A stretch of 64,000 bases of DNA from Algoriphagus litoralis (GCF_003259255.1 NZ_QGOL01000016.1:1-64000); one strand, 5' to 3'. Counted from the stretch's first letter, positions 8,568-18,336 are shown. The notes: generated by a model from the letters alone, not told the origin. Made by a program: numbers and translations.

Positions 8568-9558
8568 TGTTTTGTAAGTCCCTAATAAAATTTTTTAAAA
8601 GAACCGAAATTGAAAATAGAAACAAAGAACAATTTAATAGATTTACTTTTGTTTTACTTTGTTTAATAGTGCCTATATTCAATTTCGTTAAAAGTTCATT
8701 TCGAACAGAATTAAAAACCCCAAAATAGTTTTTTAGACTAAAACAATAATATAATTTGTTAAAAATTGAAGAAACAACCAAATAAATACTATAATTTAAA
8801 ATATTTATTTGAAGACTATTTAATTTTGGATGTAAATAGATATATTGATAGATATACTTAATATTATCTATCATTCGGTACACATTGTTAACCGATCTCT
8901 TTCTTGATGCACTACCTTCACGTTCCTTGACCAAATAAAATATCTGGTCGATAAATTGAATTTCTTTCGCATATATATATGCTAAAAACATAAATATGCT
9001 ATCCTCTCCGTTCTTTAGACCAATGGGGAAGACCACGTCATTATCAAATAAAAATTTCCGACTAAATAAACATCCACATACAGAACCTCTTATATAGCTC
9101 TTCTTAGAAATTAGGTGATTTCCGTCATACTGGACGATTAAAAAGGAATCATCAAAACTGTATCTCTCATTCTGAACCACTCCATCTTTAAATGTGAAGG
9201 AACGTGCTACAATTACTTCGGATTTAAGACTATCAACACTTCCAAATATACCTTCTAAACAGTTAGGGTAAAGTTCATCATCTCCATCTACAAAACAAAT
9301 CCAGTCCCCAAGAGCCTTTTTTAAACCAAAGTTTCTAGCCTCACTAACACCTCTATTTTCCTGATTAAATATCTGTATTCTGCTATCACTTGAAGCAAAA
9401 TTATTACAAATTTTACCCGATTGATCTGTACTGCCATCATTAATCAACAACAATTCATAATTTCTATAACTTTGGCCTAAAATTGATTGTAAACAATCGG
9501 AAATATAGCCTTCAACATTAAATACCGGAATTATTATAGAAACTTTAGGTCTAGTCAT
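8539..9558 (-). CDS. Glycosyltransferase family 2
   Basis: This 339-residue enzyme has a textbook GT2 catalytic domain: VSIIIPVFNVEGYI at 6-19, NDGSTDQS at 40-47, QENRGVSEARN at 66-76 and metal-binding DGDD at 91-94. Residues 240-330 form a C-terminal helical or membrane-associated extension common in EPS glycosyltransferases. It probably elongates the repeat unit at the cytoplasmic membrane. The start is ATG. The pyruvyltransferase remnant ends against its start. Confidence 0.9.
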   Translation of the reverse strand: MTRPKVSIIIPVFNVEGYISDCLQSILGQSYRNYELLLINDGSTDQSGKICNNFASSDSRIQIFNQENRGVSEARNFGLKKALGDWICFVDGDDELYPNCLEGIFGSVDSLKSEVIVARSFTFKDGVVQNERYSFDDSFLIVQYDGNHLISKKSYIRGSVCGCLFSRKFLFDNDVVFPIGLKNGEDSIFMFLAYIYAKEIQFIDQIFYLVKEREGSASRKRSVNNVYRMIDNIKYIYQYIYLHPKLNSLQINILNYSIYLVVSSIFNKLYYCFSLKNYFGVFNSVRNELLTKLNIGTIKQSKTKVNLLNCSLFLFSISVLLKNFIRDLQNNGFSKSNSL

Positions 9559-9844
9559 TTAAATGCTTTTGTAAAAATATAGAAAATTTTCTCTCTTTGA
9601 GCTTCTAAAACACTATTGACTTTACTAAAGTTATTATTTTTCGATAGAATATGCATTATTATTGATTCGTCTTGAGTGCTTACCCTATTTTCTAGACCAA
9701 AAGCCCTCAATAGTGACTGAAACCTTGCAGGCCTTCGCATTTCCTTGACAATAGCTATGAAAGGTTTGTTAAAAAAATCAAAAATACTATATCATAAAAA
9801 GAATCAGTTATAATAAGTTCAGAATTCAAACAATCTTCTATATA
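9555..9844 (-). pseudogene. Remnant of a polysaccharide pyruvyltransferase (C-terminal end)
   Basis: Only about 95 residues of what should be a 350-400 residue enzyme remain, in two frames. Frame one (9844 to about 9782) reads YIEDCLNSELIITDSFYDIVF, matching the family region usually written VITDSFHGTVF. Frame two then continues FFNKPFIAIVKE, RFQSLLRAFGLENRV and a closing helix, as in the normal C-terminus. The conserved His of the DSFHG box is Tyr here. The break between frames, upstream stop codons and the missing N-terminal three quarters show it is dead. An ATG at 9740 would give a 61-residue fragment. The intact gene would have added a ketal pyruvate to a capsule sugar. Confidence 0.72.
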
Positions 9845-9894
9845 CTATTCCGTATTATAAACGGAAATAATAATTGATAGTTTGTTGGCCAATC

Positions 9895-11094
9895 TTAATT
9901 TTCATTCACTTTAATGGATTCCAAAATTTGAGAAATAGTCCTTTCCCATGTAAATTCCCTTAACACAGTCTCTCGAGCTGAAACGCCAAATTGAGCTAAC
10001 AATTTTCGGTTAACCATAAGATTCCTAATATAATTCGCCAACTCATGTTCGGAGTTTTTTGTCATTAAATAACCATTCAACCCATGTGAAATAATTTCAT
10101 CGGACGCAACGCTAAACTCCCCACTGCTGTTACTAATAGCGATACAGGGCAAACCGCAGGACATAGCTTCTATATATACACTACCAAATCCTTCATACAA
10201 CGAAGGAAGTACAAACAAATGACTATTTTGATACCACCTCTCGACATTCTTCTGTTTCCCTTCGAATGAAACAAACTCTTTTAGGGTCAAATCTTCTACC
10301 AGCTTCAGTAGTTCCACTTGGTAGGCTCCATCCCCGACGATTGAATAATTGATACTATGGCCTTCATCTGTAAGGATCTTTACCGCTCTAATAACACATT
10401 GTATATTTTTCAATTTGTCAATGCGACAAACACTTATAATATTAAAGACACTATTTGCGAGTATATCTGTCGAGGACGTTCTTGGGTGAAATCGATTGTA
10501 ATCAACTCCAGCCGGTACAACTCCAACCTTCATTCTTGACTCATTCAGTTTAAAAAAGTTGAGGGTATGATCTTTCCTTTTTTTACTAAGGAAGATATTA
10601 ACGCTACTTTGAATCGCATTTTTCTCAAAGTACCATGCTACGATATATGAAAACTGGGAAGATATTGCTATTCTTATATCTTTGACACTCCTAGCGCGTC
10701 TTAATAAAGACCAGATTGAACGATAGGTATAATAGGAATATGGAGCAGCGTTAATATATATTGATTTTTCTTTGACCAATCTCGACGCTGCCCATGCCAT
10801 TCCGAACGAACGCGACCAGACTTGATCATACAAACCTAATACTCCAGTTAATTGTTTTTTGTAACTAAAAACAGATCTTAAAAAGAAAACTGAAGGTCTC
10901 ACTTTTGACGTGTCAAGACTTACAGTTTCTACATCTCTTGGAGCAGCATCATCTGGAATATTATCACCCATCGTATGGATTAGAACGACCTTGTGTCCTT
11001 GCCTGACAAGTTCCTCCGAACAATGAAAGATCCAAGCTTCAATGCCCCCTTTTGATCTCCCCAGCAGCTCATGAAGAATTGCTATTTTCGCCAT
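9895..11094 (-). CDS. Glycosyltransferase family 4
   Basis: This 399-residue GT-B enzyme should act in capsule repeat-unit assembly at the inner membrane. The acceptor-domain loop SKGGIEAW lies at 14-21. The donor domain begins near VFNIISVCRIDKLKN (216-230), carries SIVGDGAY near 251-258, and has the retaining E-x7-E motif as E301 and E309 in LYEGFGSVYIEAMSCGLPCI. Length and order are normal. The start is ATG, and its first 13 bases overlap the 3-prime end of the upstream helical-repeat gene, so the two are translationally coupled. Downstream lies the pyruvyltransferase remnant. Confidence 0.92.
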   Translation of the reverse strand: MAKIAILHELLGRSKGGIEAWIFHCSEELVRQGHKVVLIHTMGDNIPDDAAPRDVETVSLDTSKVRPSVFFLRSVFSYKKQLTGVLGLYDQVWSRSFGMAWAASRLVKEKSIYINAAPYSYYTYRSIWSLLRRARSVKDIRIAISSQFSYIVAWYFEKNAIQSSVNIFLSKKRKDHTLNFFKLNESRMKVGVVPAGVDYNRFHPRTSSTDILANSVFNIISVCRIDKLKNIQCVIRAVKILTDEGHSINYSIVGDGAYQVELLKLVEDLTLKEFVSFEGKQKNVERWYQNSHLFVLPSLYEGFGSVYIEAMSCGLPCIAISNSSGEFSVASDEIISHGLNGYLMTKNSEHELANYIRNLMVNRKLLAQFGVSARETVLREFTWERTISQILESIKVNEN

Positions 11095-12281
11095 AAAGTC
11101 CTTTTGATTTTACCCAGACTATTCAGAACGTAAATATATAGTCTTTTACTTCGATTAGATGCATGATTTTCAGGTCCAGAAAAATCAGCTGCAGACATAG
11201 CTTGATAACTTAGTTCGCAAATACTATAGTATTTATCATATTCTATATTTTCCTTCACTGCAAGTGCAAATGAATTAAATACCCAAGCGTCACTTCTCAC
11301 ATAAAAAGAATTATCTACAATTTGGTTCCTATGAGAAACAATAGGAAAAAAATACTTCCCATTCCAAGAGTACTTTTCTATCCATGCATAAATTAGCCTC
11401 GCTCTGTTCCTGAATTCTTCATTCATATCTTCTACAACTTTTCCAGCCAGAAGAAACCCCGAAGCGCAAGAACAATAGCCCCACAGATGAATATCAGTTC
11501 TCTTATTCAGATAGGGTATTTTACCATCGTCCTCTTGTTTGGAGGACACATGGATGCTTGCTGAAGCAATTATCCTACGTTGTTCATCAGTGGGTTTGAC
11601 AAATTGAGATTCACAATGTGCTTCAACTTGTTGCATTTGATGATAATAATCAATCTTGTTTAGTGCTTCCTCTGAAAGATCATCACGCATTTGATCAGAA
11701 TAAAACCAAAATTTCCCTAAGCCATGTTGATCCGAAGACATTACAGACTCCAAATATACTACCATACCATGATAAATAACATCTAATTCTACATCTGGGA
11801 AAACTGAAAGATATTCTCCTAATGCCCCCACAGCGAATGAAGTTCCATTATAAACCATAACTTGGTTGATGGTACGAGGTGCATAAGGTATCATCCATTT
11901 GTTCTGATCAACTTTTACGGCATTATTTTTAATCCAGTTTGCTGCTTTATGAGCAGCCTCCGCGGCTATTTGATTTCCAGAAATTTTGTAATAACGCACT
12001 AACGCAGACAAACCTACTAGTTCCGGAGAAGTACTCTCCCCCTTTTTATGTAAAAGACCAAAGTTAAATTCATATCCGATATCAAACCCACCGTCTTCCT
12101 GTTGCGTTGAAACCAAGATTATACACACCCTATGAGCGCGTTTTAACCAAATATCCTTATTCGTTGCTTCGTAGAGCCGAATACAGCCAATTAATACCTG
12201 ATAGATCGTTTGACTGCAATATCTAACAAATAAAGGTTTATAAAAAAGCTTTGATGCGAGACTTAAAATTATCTTTTTCAT
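11082..12281 (-). CDS. Unrecognised helical-repeat (alpha/alpha-toroid-like) protein of the capsule locus
   Basis: I cannot assign this 399-residue protein to a named family. It has no signal peptide or membrane segment. Pairs of helices recur with Trp/Gly-rich turns (QQEDGGFDIGYEF near 95, YAPRTINQVMVYNGTSFA near 145, KQEDDGKIPYLN near 255, LWGYCSCASGFL near 271). This resembles six-hairpin glycosidase or terpenoid-cyclase toroid folds, which include polysaccharide lyases, hydrolases and epimerases. It is tightly coupled: its ATG shares one base with the stop of the acetyltransferase (TAATG) and its end overlaps the GT4 start. A sugar-modifying role is plausible but is inference. Confidence 0.6.
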   Translation of the reverse strand: MKKIILSLASKLFYKPLFVRYCSQTIYQVLIGCIRLYEATNKDIWLKRAHRVCIILVSTQQEDGGFDIGYEFNFGLLHKKGESTSPELVGLSALVRYYKISGNQIAAEAAHKAANWIKNNAVKVDQNKWMIPYAPRTINQVMVYNGTSFAVGALGEYLSVFPDVELDVIYHGMVVYLESVMSSDQHGLGKFWFYSDQMRDDLSEEALNKIDYYHQMQQVEAHCESQFVKPTDEQRRIIASASIHVSSKQEDDGKIPYLNKRTDIHLWGYCSCASGFLLAGKVVEDMNEEFRNRARLIYAWIEKYSWNGKYFFPIVSHRNQIVDNSFYVRSDAWVFNSFALAVKENIEYDKYYSICELSYQAMSAADFSGPENHASNRSKRLYIYVLNSLGKIKRTLWRK

Positions 12282-12829
12282 TACTTTGAGAGATTTTTCG
12301 CAGGGATTCCTGCGATAACAGAATTGGAGTCGAAGCTCTTTGTAACTACAGCGCCCGCGGCAACTAAACAGCCATCACCTATATATACACCCGCTGTGAT
12401 TACCGCATTTGCCGCTATCCATGTACCCTTCCCTATTTTAATCTCTTTACCAATTCCAGGTCCAAATCGATAACTTCCATTAACAGGAGTATGATTGCTA
12501 CTCACCATTTTAACGCCAGGGCCTAACATAACTTCGTCACCAAAGATTATACCACCTCTAACACCGCTTATCCAGCAACCATGTCCTATATATACATCGT
12601 TTCCTACTTCAATATTTCTACAATGCTCAAGTTTCGCACCCAATGCAACTTGAAAATTATTTCCGCATTTTCGAAGGAATGGCTTATATACCCAACCTCT
12701 AATATTACAACCCCAGGCTGATGATGGAAAAACTTGAGAAGAAATTTCCAGAATTCGAAAAAGAGTATCAAATAAAAACGTTCCTGAAAGTTTGAATAAA
12801 ATATAAAGCTTTTTTAATAAGACAATCAT
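12281..12829 (-). CDS. WcaF/LacA-like hexapeptide acetyltransferase
   Basis: This is a left-handed beta-helix acetyltransferase of about 182 residues, probably O-acetylating a capsule sugar. Repeats include VGNDVYIGHGCWISG, FGDEVMLGPGVKMVSSNH (with the catalytic-type His), KIGKGTWIAANAVITAGVYIG and the closing VIAGIPAKNL. Its N-terminal 30 residues are hydrophobic/amphipathic, as in membrane-associated WcaF proteins. A TTG at 12838 overlapping the flippase stop would add three residues. I prefer the ATG at 12829. It is the second acetyltransferase of the locus and of a different subtype from the CatB-like one. Confidence 0.87.
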   Translation of the reverse strand: MIVLLKKLYILFKLSGTFLFDTLFRILEISSQVFPSSAWGCNIRGWVYKPFLRKCGNNFQVALGAKLEHCRNIEVGNDVYIGHGCWISGVRGGIIFGDEVMLGPGVKMVSSNHTPVNGSYRFGPGIGKEIKIGKGTWIAANAVITAGVYIGDGCLVAAGAVVTKSFDSNSVIAGIPAKNLSK

Positions 12830-12834
12830 TATCT

Positions 12835-14349
12835 TCAAATTTTAGATTTAAGTAAGATCCAACAGTAGTAGCTGGAGCCAGTTTCTCGAAAAATTAAATA
12901 ATTAATAGATGAAATACCGAAGCACGTGACGATAGCATATACCGAATAACTAACAATCACACTTATCCACGAGTCGATTGAGTAATAATGGAGTGATTTA
13001 ATTCCCAAAAGATATACTAATATCCCAGTTATAGGTAAAACTATTGCAAATTCAAAAATTGACCGGTAATTGAAAAATTCCCTAAAAACCTTCTTTCCAA
13101 CTACAATACAAATAATAGTCCCTATCCAAGAAAACAATATAGTTCTTATTCCTGAACCAACGACTCCATACCTATACACCAAGATAGCAGTAGCTATAAT
13201 CGATACAATTGTGAAGGTGGACATGATATTGGTCAGCCATTTTATTCTATTAATCCCCTTCAAAAGGGAGAAATACACCACAACTCCCCCATTAAAAGCC
13301 ATTCCCAATGAAAAAAGACTGGCGAAATCAGCACTATTTTCTGAGAATTCCGGAGAAATCCAGACGTTCAAAAATCCAGGAATAATAATCGCTAGGGGGA
13401 TAAGCAATACGAGTGATAAAAAAGAGAGTATCCATAGGCTATGTTGATATAACTGAGCCATTTCATGATTGACACTCATTGAACTAAATTTTGGAAAAAG
13501 CGCTTGTCCGGCGCCCCCTGTAATTCCCGAAACTCTCTGAATAATATCCTTGGGAGCAGACAAGAATCCAACAGAAGTTACACTGAAAAACATTCCTAAC
13601 ACAATTCTATCAGTGTTTTGGGAAACTTGCGATATAATTTGATTGAAAAACGAGTAGACACTAAAACTAAACACCTCTTTAACACCATCTTTATTATACT
13701 TGGGATATATTGTAATCCCTGGAACTAATCTAATGGAAACAATATAAAAGGCTATTAATCGTAAGATAGAGACAACCACTAGTACCCAGACGAGGCCTTC
13801 TAAGCCAAATCCGTGGTTTACCACCAAAATCATAGACACAAATCTAAAAATTGTAAAACCTATATTTACAATATTCGAAATATCATATCTAAGAACTGCT
13901 TCTGGAACTTTTTGTAACGCTTGTCCTAAGGTTCCAAACAGAAAACTTATACTTGCGATTTTGAATGATCTTATACCAATGGCAATTTGAGACTTTTCTA
14001 ACTTAAATAAACCGATAATTTGACTAGAAAAGAGTTGTAATAGTAAGAAAAATAGAACTAATGTAATAAGATAAACAACCAATGTTGATTGCATAACCCT
14101 ATTAATCCCTACCAAATCTCGTTTAGATGAATAAAATGAGATGAATCTTAATGTTGCTTCTCCTAATCCAAAATCCTGCAATGCCGCAAACCCGCCAATC
14201 ATCAAAATCACACTAAATAACCCATAATTGTCGGTTCCAATACCATTGATAACCACCGGCATAGACACAAAAGCTCCTAATGCAGTTGCTATTATGCCTA
14301 CGATATTCCATACTCCACTACTTAATAACCCTCTATTCTTCCCTACCAT
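12835..14349 (-). CDS. wzx: Wzx-type polysaccharide flippase
   Basis: This 504-residue integral membrane protein has about 14 hydrophobic segments and belongs to the MOP/PST exporter superfamily. The start NRGLLSSGVWNIVGIIATALGAF and the GTDNYGLFSVILMIGGFAALQDFGLGEATLRFIS region (about 38-72) are typical of Wzx and RfbX proteins. It should flip undecaprenyl-linked repeat units to the periplasm for the EpsG-type polymerase. The start is ATG. It sits between the nucleotide-sugar genes and the glycosyltransferases, as in many Wzy-dependent loci. The symbol reflects function, not orthology to a particular strain gene. Confidence 0.88.
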   Translation of the reverse strand: MVGKNRGLLSSGVWNIVGIIATALGAFVSMPVVINGIGTDNYGLFSVILMIGGFAALQDFGLGEATLRFISFYSSKRDLVGINRVMQSTLVVYLITLVLFFLLLQLFSSQIIGLFKLEKSQIAIGIRSFKIASISFLFGTLGQALQKVPEAVLRYDISNIVNIGFTIFRFVSMILVVNHGFGLEGLVWVLVVVSILRLIAFYIVSIRLVPGITIYPKYNKDGVKEVFSFSVYSFFNQIISQVSQNTDRIVLGMFFSVTSVGFLSAPKDIIQRVSGITGGAGQALFPKFSSMSVNHEMAQLYQHSLWILSFLSLVLLIPLAIIIPGFLNVWISPEFSENSADFASLFSLGMAFNGGVVVYFSLLKGINRIKWLTNIMSTFTIVSIIATAILVYRYGVVGSGIRTILFSWIGTIICIVVGKKVFREFFNYRSIFEFAIVLPITGILVYLLGIKSLHYYSIDSWISVIVSYSVYAIVTCFGISSINYLIFRETGSSYYCWILLKSKI

Positions 14350-14427
14350 TTATTATGAAAATAACTAAATCGTTTTATCAAAGACGGTTTTGAAGTTGTG
14401 CTATAAAATAATTTTTTCAAAAAGTTC

Positions 14428-15738
14428 TCAAAGTCTAGAATCCACCAATTCTTTGTTCAATACCGATTTCACATCATACACAACCTTCGAATCAGACTTT
14501 CGGATATCCCATGACTTAAATTCCTGATGACCTACCGCAAGGATGATTGCTGAATAATCACTCAGATTTGGCTTGGAACCACCATTAATAATATCGATAT
14601 CATATTCATGTTTGACTTCAGCAGCATCAGCCCAAGGATCATACACATCTACATCCATATCGAAGGACTTCAGCTCATTGTAGATATCTATTACACGGGT
14701 GTTTCGCACATCGGGACAGTCCTCTTTAAAAGTAAAACCAAGTATTAAGACTTTTGCATCGATTACTTTCAAGTCCTTCCGCATCATGTGTTTGATCGTC
14801 TCAGTGGCGACGTACTTGCCCATCGAATCATTTAGTCTACGACCTGCTAAGATAATCTCCGGATGGTATCCTACTTCCTGGGCTTTTTGTGCCAAGTAAA
14901 ACGGATCTACGCCAATGCAATGCCCTCCAACCAACCCTGGACGGAATGGCAAGAAATTCCATTTGGTACCGGCAGCTTCTAACACCTCCTGGGTGTCAAT
15001 ATTCAGCAAATTAAAGATCTTGCTCAGTTCGTTGACAAAGGCAATATTGATGTCCCGTTGGGAATTTTCGATTACTTTGGCAGCTTCGGCTACTTTGATG
15101 GAGGATGCTTTATGCGTGCCTGCAGTAATTACTGCCTTATAGAGTTGATCCACGTACTCTGCTACTTCAGGTGTGCTGCCTGATGTGACTTTCAAGATCT
15201 TTGTGACTGTATGCTCTTTATCTCCTGGGTTGATTCGTTCCGGTGAATAACCTGCAAAGAAATCTATATTAAACTTTAAACCAGAAACTTTTTCGAGTAC
15301 AGGAACACACTCTTCTTCCGTAACACCGGGATATACAGTCGATTCATAGATCACCACATCACCTTTTTTAAGGATTTTGCCTATGGCTTCCGAAGCTTTC
15401 AGCATCGGAGTAAGAATTGGCCGGTTATGCTTATCCGTAGGAGTAGGAACTGTGACGATAAAGATATTTGCTGAGGAAATCGGCAGGACAGCATCTGTAA
15501 TTAAAAGGCCTTTGCTTTTTTGATCAAGGTCCAAGGATGCTTTTACTAGAACTGATTGAAGTTCTGTATCCTCTACCTCGAGGGTTCTATCATGTCCTTT
15601 TTGGAGTTCATCTACCCGTTTTGGGTCGATATCGTAACCAATAGTTTTGAATTTTTCAGCAAATGCCACTGCTAATGGTAGGCCGACGTATCCTAGGCCT
15701 ATGATGGCTATTTTATTTTCGAAAATTGGTTTTAACAT
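14428..15738 (-). CDS. Nucleotide-sugar 6-dehydrogenase (TviB/WbpA-like)
   Basis: This 436-residue NAD-dependent enzyme oxidises C6 of a UDP-sugar to a uronic acid. The Rossmann motif GLGYVG is at 14-19. The central domain has [11 protein letters not shown] at 97-107 and [12 protein letters not shown] at 131-142. The catalytic Cys274 lies in [11 protein letters not shown], and the UDP-binding C-terminal domain follows ([16 protein letters not shown]). The combination of [10 protein letters not shown] and [19 protein letters not shown] favours the UDP-GlcNAc/UDP-GalNAc or ManNAc group over UDP-glucose dehydrogenase. Which substrate is used is not certain. The start is ATG. Confidence 0.88.
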   Translation of the reverse strand: MLKPIFENKIAIIGLGYVGLPLAVAFAEKFKTIGYDIDPKRVDELQKGHDRTLEVEDTELQSVLVKASLDLDQKSKGLLITDAVLPISSANIFIVTVPTPTDKHNRPILTPMLKASEAIGKILKKGDVVIYESTVYPGVTEEECVPVLEKVSGLKFNIDFFAGYSPERINPGDKEHTVTKILKVTSGSTPEVAEYVDQLYKAVITAGTHKASSIKVAEAAKVIENSQRDINIAFVNELSKIFNLLNIDTQEVLEAAGTKWNFLPFRPGLVGGHCIGVDPFYLAQKAQEVGYHPEIILAGRRLNDSMGKYVATETIKHMMRKDLKVIDAKVLILGFTFKEDCPDVRNTRVIDIYNELKSFDMDVDVYDPWADAAEVKHEYDIDIINGGSKPNLSDYSAIILAVGHQEFKSWDIRKSDSKVVYDVKSVLNKELVDSRL

Positions 15739-15750
15739 AAAAAAAGTAAT

Positions 15751-15820
15751 AGTTAATAGTTAATAGTTAATAGTTAATAGTTAATAGTTAATAGTTAATA
15801 GTTAATAGTTAATAGTTAAT
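15751..15820. repeat. Ten perfect copies of a 7-bp repeat (AGTTAAT)
   Basis: Ten exact AGTTAAT units fill the gap between gmd and the dehydrogenase gene, with partial units on both sides. They contain TAA stop codons. Such perfect heptamers suggest recent slippage, so copy number probably varies between strains. Related seven-base words appear at 19258-19312, 20235-20305 and 49335-49440. Confidence 0.9.
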
Positions 15821-15836
15821 AGTTATAATTAATTCT

Positions 15837-17060
15837 TCATTTGAAATTTTTTGCGGCTAAATCTAGATCGCTTACCATCATATCCTCCACCAACCCTTGC
15901 AGATCATATTCCGGTTCCCAACCCAATTGAGTTTTGGACTTTGTTGGGTCGCCGAGAAGGAGGTCTACTTCGGTTGGTCGGAAGTAGGCGGGGTCGATTT
16001 TAACGAGAATACTACCTACTTTAAGGCCTTCGAACTTATCGACACCTGTCGCTAAGGTGCTCAGGCTGACAAGTGTTCGGTGTTCAGTGTTCAGTGTGCT
16101 TAACTCTGAACCTTGAACCCTGAACTGTAGGCCTGTTGCCTCAAAGTACTTTTGTTCATCTACAGCTACTAAAACCCCAATTTCCTCAACTCCCTCTCCC
16201 TCCCAGCGGAGGGTAAAGCCCACGTGGGCAAAGGACATTTGGACAAAGTCACGCACTTTGGTGGTTTTACCTGTAGCGATCACAAAGTCTTCCGCCTTAT
16301 CCTGCTGAAGAATCATCCACATGGCTTTGACGTAGTCTTTGGCATGTCCCCAGTCTCGACGTGCATCTAGGTTTCCTAGGTATAAGCATTCCTGCTTGCC
16401 TAAAGCGATGGCTGCAGTCGCCATGGTGATCTTCCGGGTAACAAAGGTTTCCCCTCTTCTTGGGGATTCGTGATTGAACAAAATCCCATTGCAGGCGAAC
16501 ATTCCATAGGCTTCCCGGTAGTTTTTAGTGATCCAAAACCCGTAGATTTTGGCCGCACCGTATGGGGAACGGGGATAGAATGGAGAGCTTTCATCATAGA
16601 ATCCTGCCGCATTCTTATTTTCAGGCATTCCTCCATATAACTCAGAAGTTGAGGCTTGATAGATTCGGGTCTTTTTCTCCAAACCCAAAATCCGAACTGC
16701 TTCTAGAATTCTTAAAGTTCCTATACCATCTACGTTGGCGACATACTCTGGGGAATCAAAAGAAACCTTTACATGGCTCATTGCACCGAGATTGTATATC
16801 TCGTCAGGTTGGACTTCTTGAATGATCCGGATGATATTGGTGGAATCAGTCAAATCCCCGTAATGCAATTTGAAATTGACAGAACCTTCGTGAAGGTCCT
16901 GATATAGGTGATCAATACGCTGCGTATTAAATGAAGAAGCCCTACGCTTTATTCCATGAACTTGGTAACCTTTTTCAAGTAAAAGTTCAGCTAAGTATGA
17001 TCCGTCTTGGCCGGTGATACCGGTGATAAGTGCGACCTTATCGTTTTTAAAAGATGTCAT
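15837..17060 (-). CDS. gmd: GDP-mannose 4,6-dehydratase
   Basis: The enzyme converts GDP-D-mannose to GDP-4-keto-6-deoxy-D-mannose, the first step to GDP-L-fucose. It is an SDR protein with [13 protein letters not shown] at 13-25, the STSELYG segment at 137-143, catalytic Y167 and K171 in SPYGAAK, and the conserved [23 protein letters not shown] at 359-381. At 407 residues it is some 30-40 longer than usual. The excess lies at about 313-340, where intergenic repeat DNA appears to have entered the frame. The reading frame stays open and catalytic residues are intact, so it is probably active. Fcl is encoded just upstream. Confidence 0.95.
   Translation of the reverse strand: MTSFKNDKVALITGITGQDGSYLAELLLEKGYQVHGIKRRASSFNTQRIDHLYQDLHEGSVNFKLHYGDLTDSTNIIRIIQEVQPDEIYNLGAMSHVKVSFDSPEYVANVDGIGTLRILEAVRILGLEKKTRIYQASTSELYGGMPENKNAAGFYDESSPFYPRSPYGAAKIYGFWITKNYREAYGMFACNGILFNHESPRRGETFVTRKITMATAAIALGKQECLYLGNLDARRDWGHAKDYVKAMWMILQQDKAEDFVIATGKTTKVRDFVQMSFAHVGFTLRWEGEGVEEIGVLVAVDEQKYFEATGLQFRVQGSELSTLNTEHRTLVSLSTLATGVDKFEGLKVGSILVKIDPAYFRPTEVDLLLGDPTKSKTQLGWEPEYDLQGLVEDMMVSDLDLAAKNFK
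16041..16124. repeat. Intergenic-type repeat inserted in frame in gmd
   Basis: This stretch encodes residues 313-340 of Gmd. On the plus strand it contains GTTCAGTGTTCAGTG and TGAACCTTGAACCCTGAAC, words that otherwise occur between genes here (for example near 2660, 17165, 21765 and 22275). The encoded segment, [18 protein letters not shown], has no counterpart in usual Gmd proteins. The boundaries are estimates from where normal Gmd sequence resumes. Confidence 0.7.
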
Positions 17061-17193
17061 TGTTTGAGTGTTCAGGATTCGAAGTTCGGGGTTGTTGCCG
17101 AACTGGGAAACTGTTTAATTGTCGAATTGAGGGGTTGTTTCGAGTTGGGATTTCGGGGTTGATGAACTTTGAACATCGAACCCCTAAAAATTT

Positions 17194-18165
17194 TTAGATT
17201 TTTACTTCCTTATATGAGTTCTGGTGTTCTAAAAACCATTGATAGGTCTTTTGAATTCCTTCCTCTAGTCCAACTTTAGCTTTCCAACCTGCATGGGTCA
17301 TTTTGGATACATCCATAAGTTTCCTTGGAGTGCCATCTGGCTTACTGGAATCCCAATTAATTTCTCCGGTATGTCCTACTATTCTTTGGATTGTTTCGGC
17401 CAATTCCTTTATCGTCAGGTCTTCTCCAGTACCCACATTGTAGAGGTTGTCTCTGAATTCATTTTCCAAAGCGAAAACAACTGCGTCTGCTAAATCTTCC
17501 ACAAACAAAAACTCTCTCATCGGTTTACCCGATCCCCACAATTCGACCGGCTCAGCAACCGAAGTTTCTTCACTTTTCAATTTAGCGGCATGAAACTTCC
17601 GAATCATAGCAGGCAAAACATGGGATGAGGTCAAATCAAAATTATCAAATGGTCCATACAAATTGGTAGGCATCAAGGAGATATAATCCCTTCCAAATTG
17701 TTTTCGAATCGCCTCACAAGCTTTTACCCCAGTTATTTTAGCTACTGCGTACCATTCGTTTGTAGGTTCCAAAGGACCTGTTAAAAGATACTCCTCCTTA
17801 AGAGGCTGAGGTGCAAGCTTTGGATAGATACAAGATGAACCCAAAAAGATAAACTTTTTAACATCTGCCTTGAGGGAGTAGTCAATGAGATTATTTTGAA
17901 TCTGCATATTCTCCATCAAGAACTGGTAGGGAAAGTTATTATTTGCCAATATGCCCCCTACTCTTGCAGCTGCATCAATTACAACTTCAGGCTTTTCATT
18001 TTCGAAAAAATCGGAAACCGCCAGCTGATTTTTTAGGTCCAATTCGGAGGATGTTTTCCCTATCAAATTGGAATATCCTTTGGCTTCCAGCGCTCTCCAA
18101 ATCGCTGAGCCTACCATTCCTCGGTGACCAGCGATGTATATTTTGGAATTGTGATTAATGCTCAA
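17194..18165 (-). CDS. fcl: GDP-L-fucose synthase
   Basis: This 323-residue SDR enzyme epimerises and reduces GDP-4-keto-6-deoxymannose to GDP-L-fucose with NADPH. The nucleotide-binding GHRGMVGSA is at 13-21, the substrate-site FLGSSCIYPKLAPQP is near 105-120, and the catalytic Tyr/Lys pair lies in EWYAVAKITG near 138. GKPMREFLFVEDLADA near 220 is a family marker. The start is TTG; the next Met (17) would remove the cofactor loop, so TTG is needed. It precedes gmd, 133 bases apart, with simple repeat DNA between them. Confidence 0.95.
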   Translation of the reverse strand: MSINHNSKIYIAGHRGMVGSAIWRALEAKGYSNLIGKTSSELDLKNQLAVSDFFENEKPEVVIDAAARVGGILANNNFPYQFLMENMQIQNNLIDYSLKADVKKFIFLGSSCIYPKLAPQPLKEEYLLTGPLEPTNEWYAVAKITGVKACEAIRKQFGRDYISLMPTNLYGPFDNFDLTSSHVLPAMIRKFHAAKLKSEETSVAEPVELWGSGKPMREFLFVEDLADAVVFALENEFRDNLYNVGTGEDLTIKELAETIQRIVGHTGEINWDSSKPDGTPRKLMDVSKMTHAGWKAKVGLEEGIQKTYQWFLEHQNSYKEVKI

Positions 18166-18336
18166 AATAGTAGGTTGAATTGATTAATCGGTGAAGTGAT
18201 ACTTCAAAGTCTAAAATTTTTTAAGGTTCCTGTAGTCAGGCGCTGGTTAAAGTATTCAGTCTCAGTCGACAGTGATTCGGGTTAATCGTTGAGCTTCAGT
18301 GGTCAGTTAACCTGAATTTTATGGGTTTCACAGACT

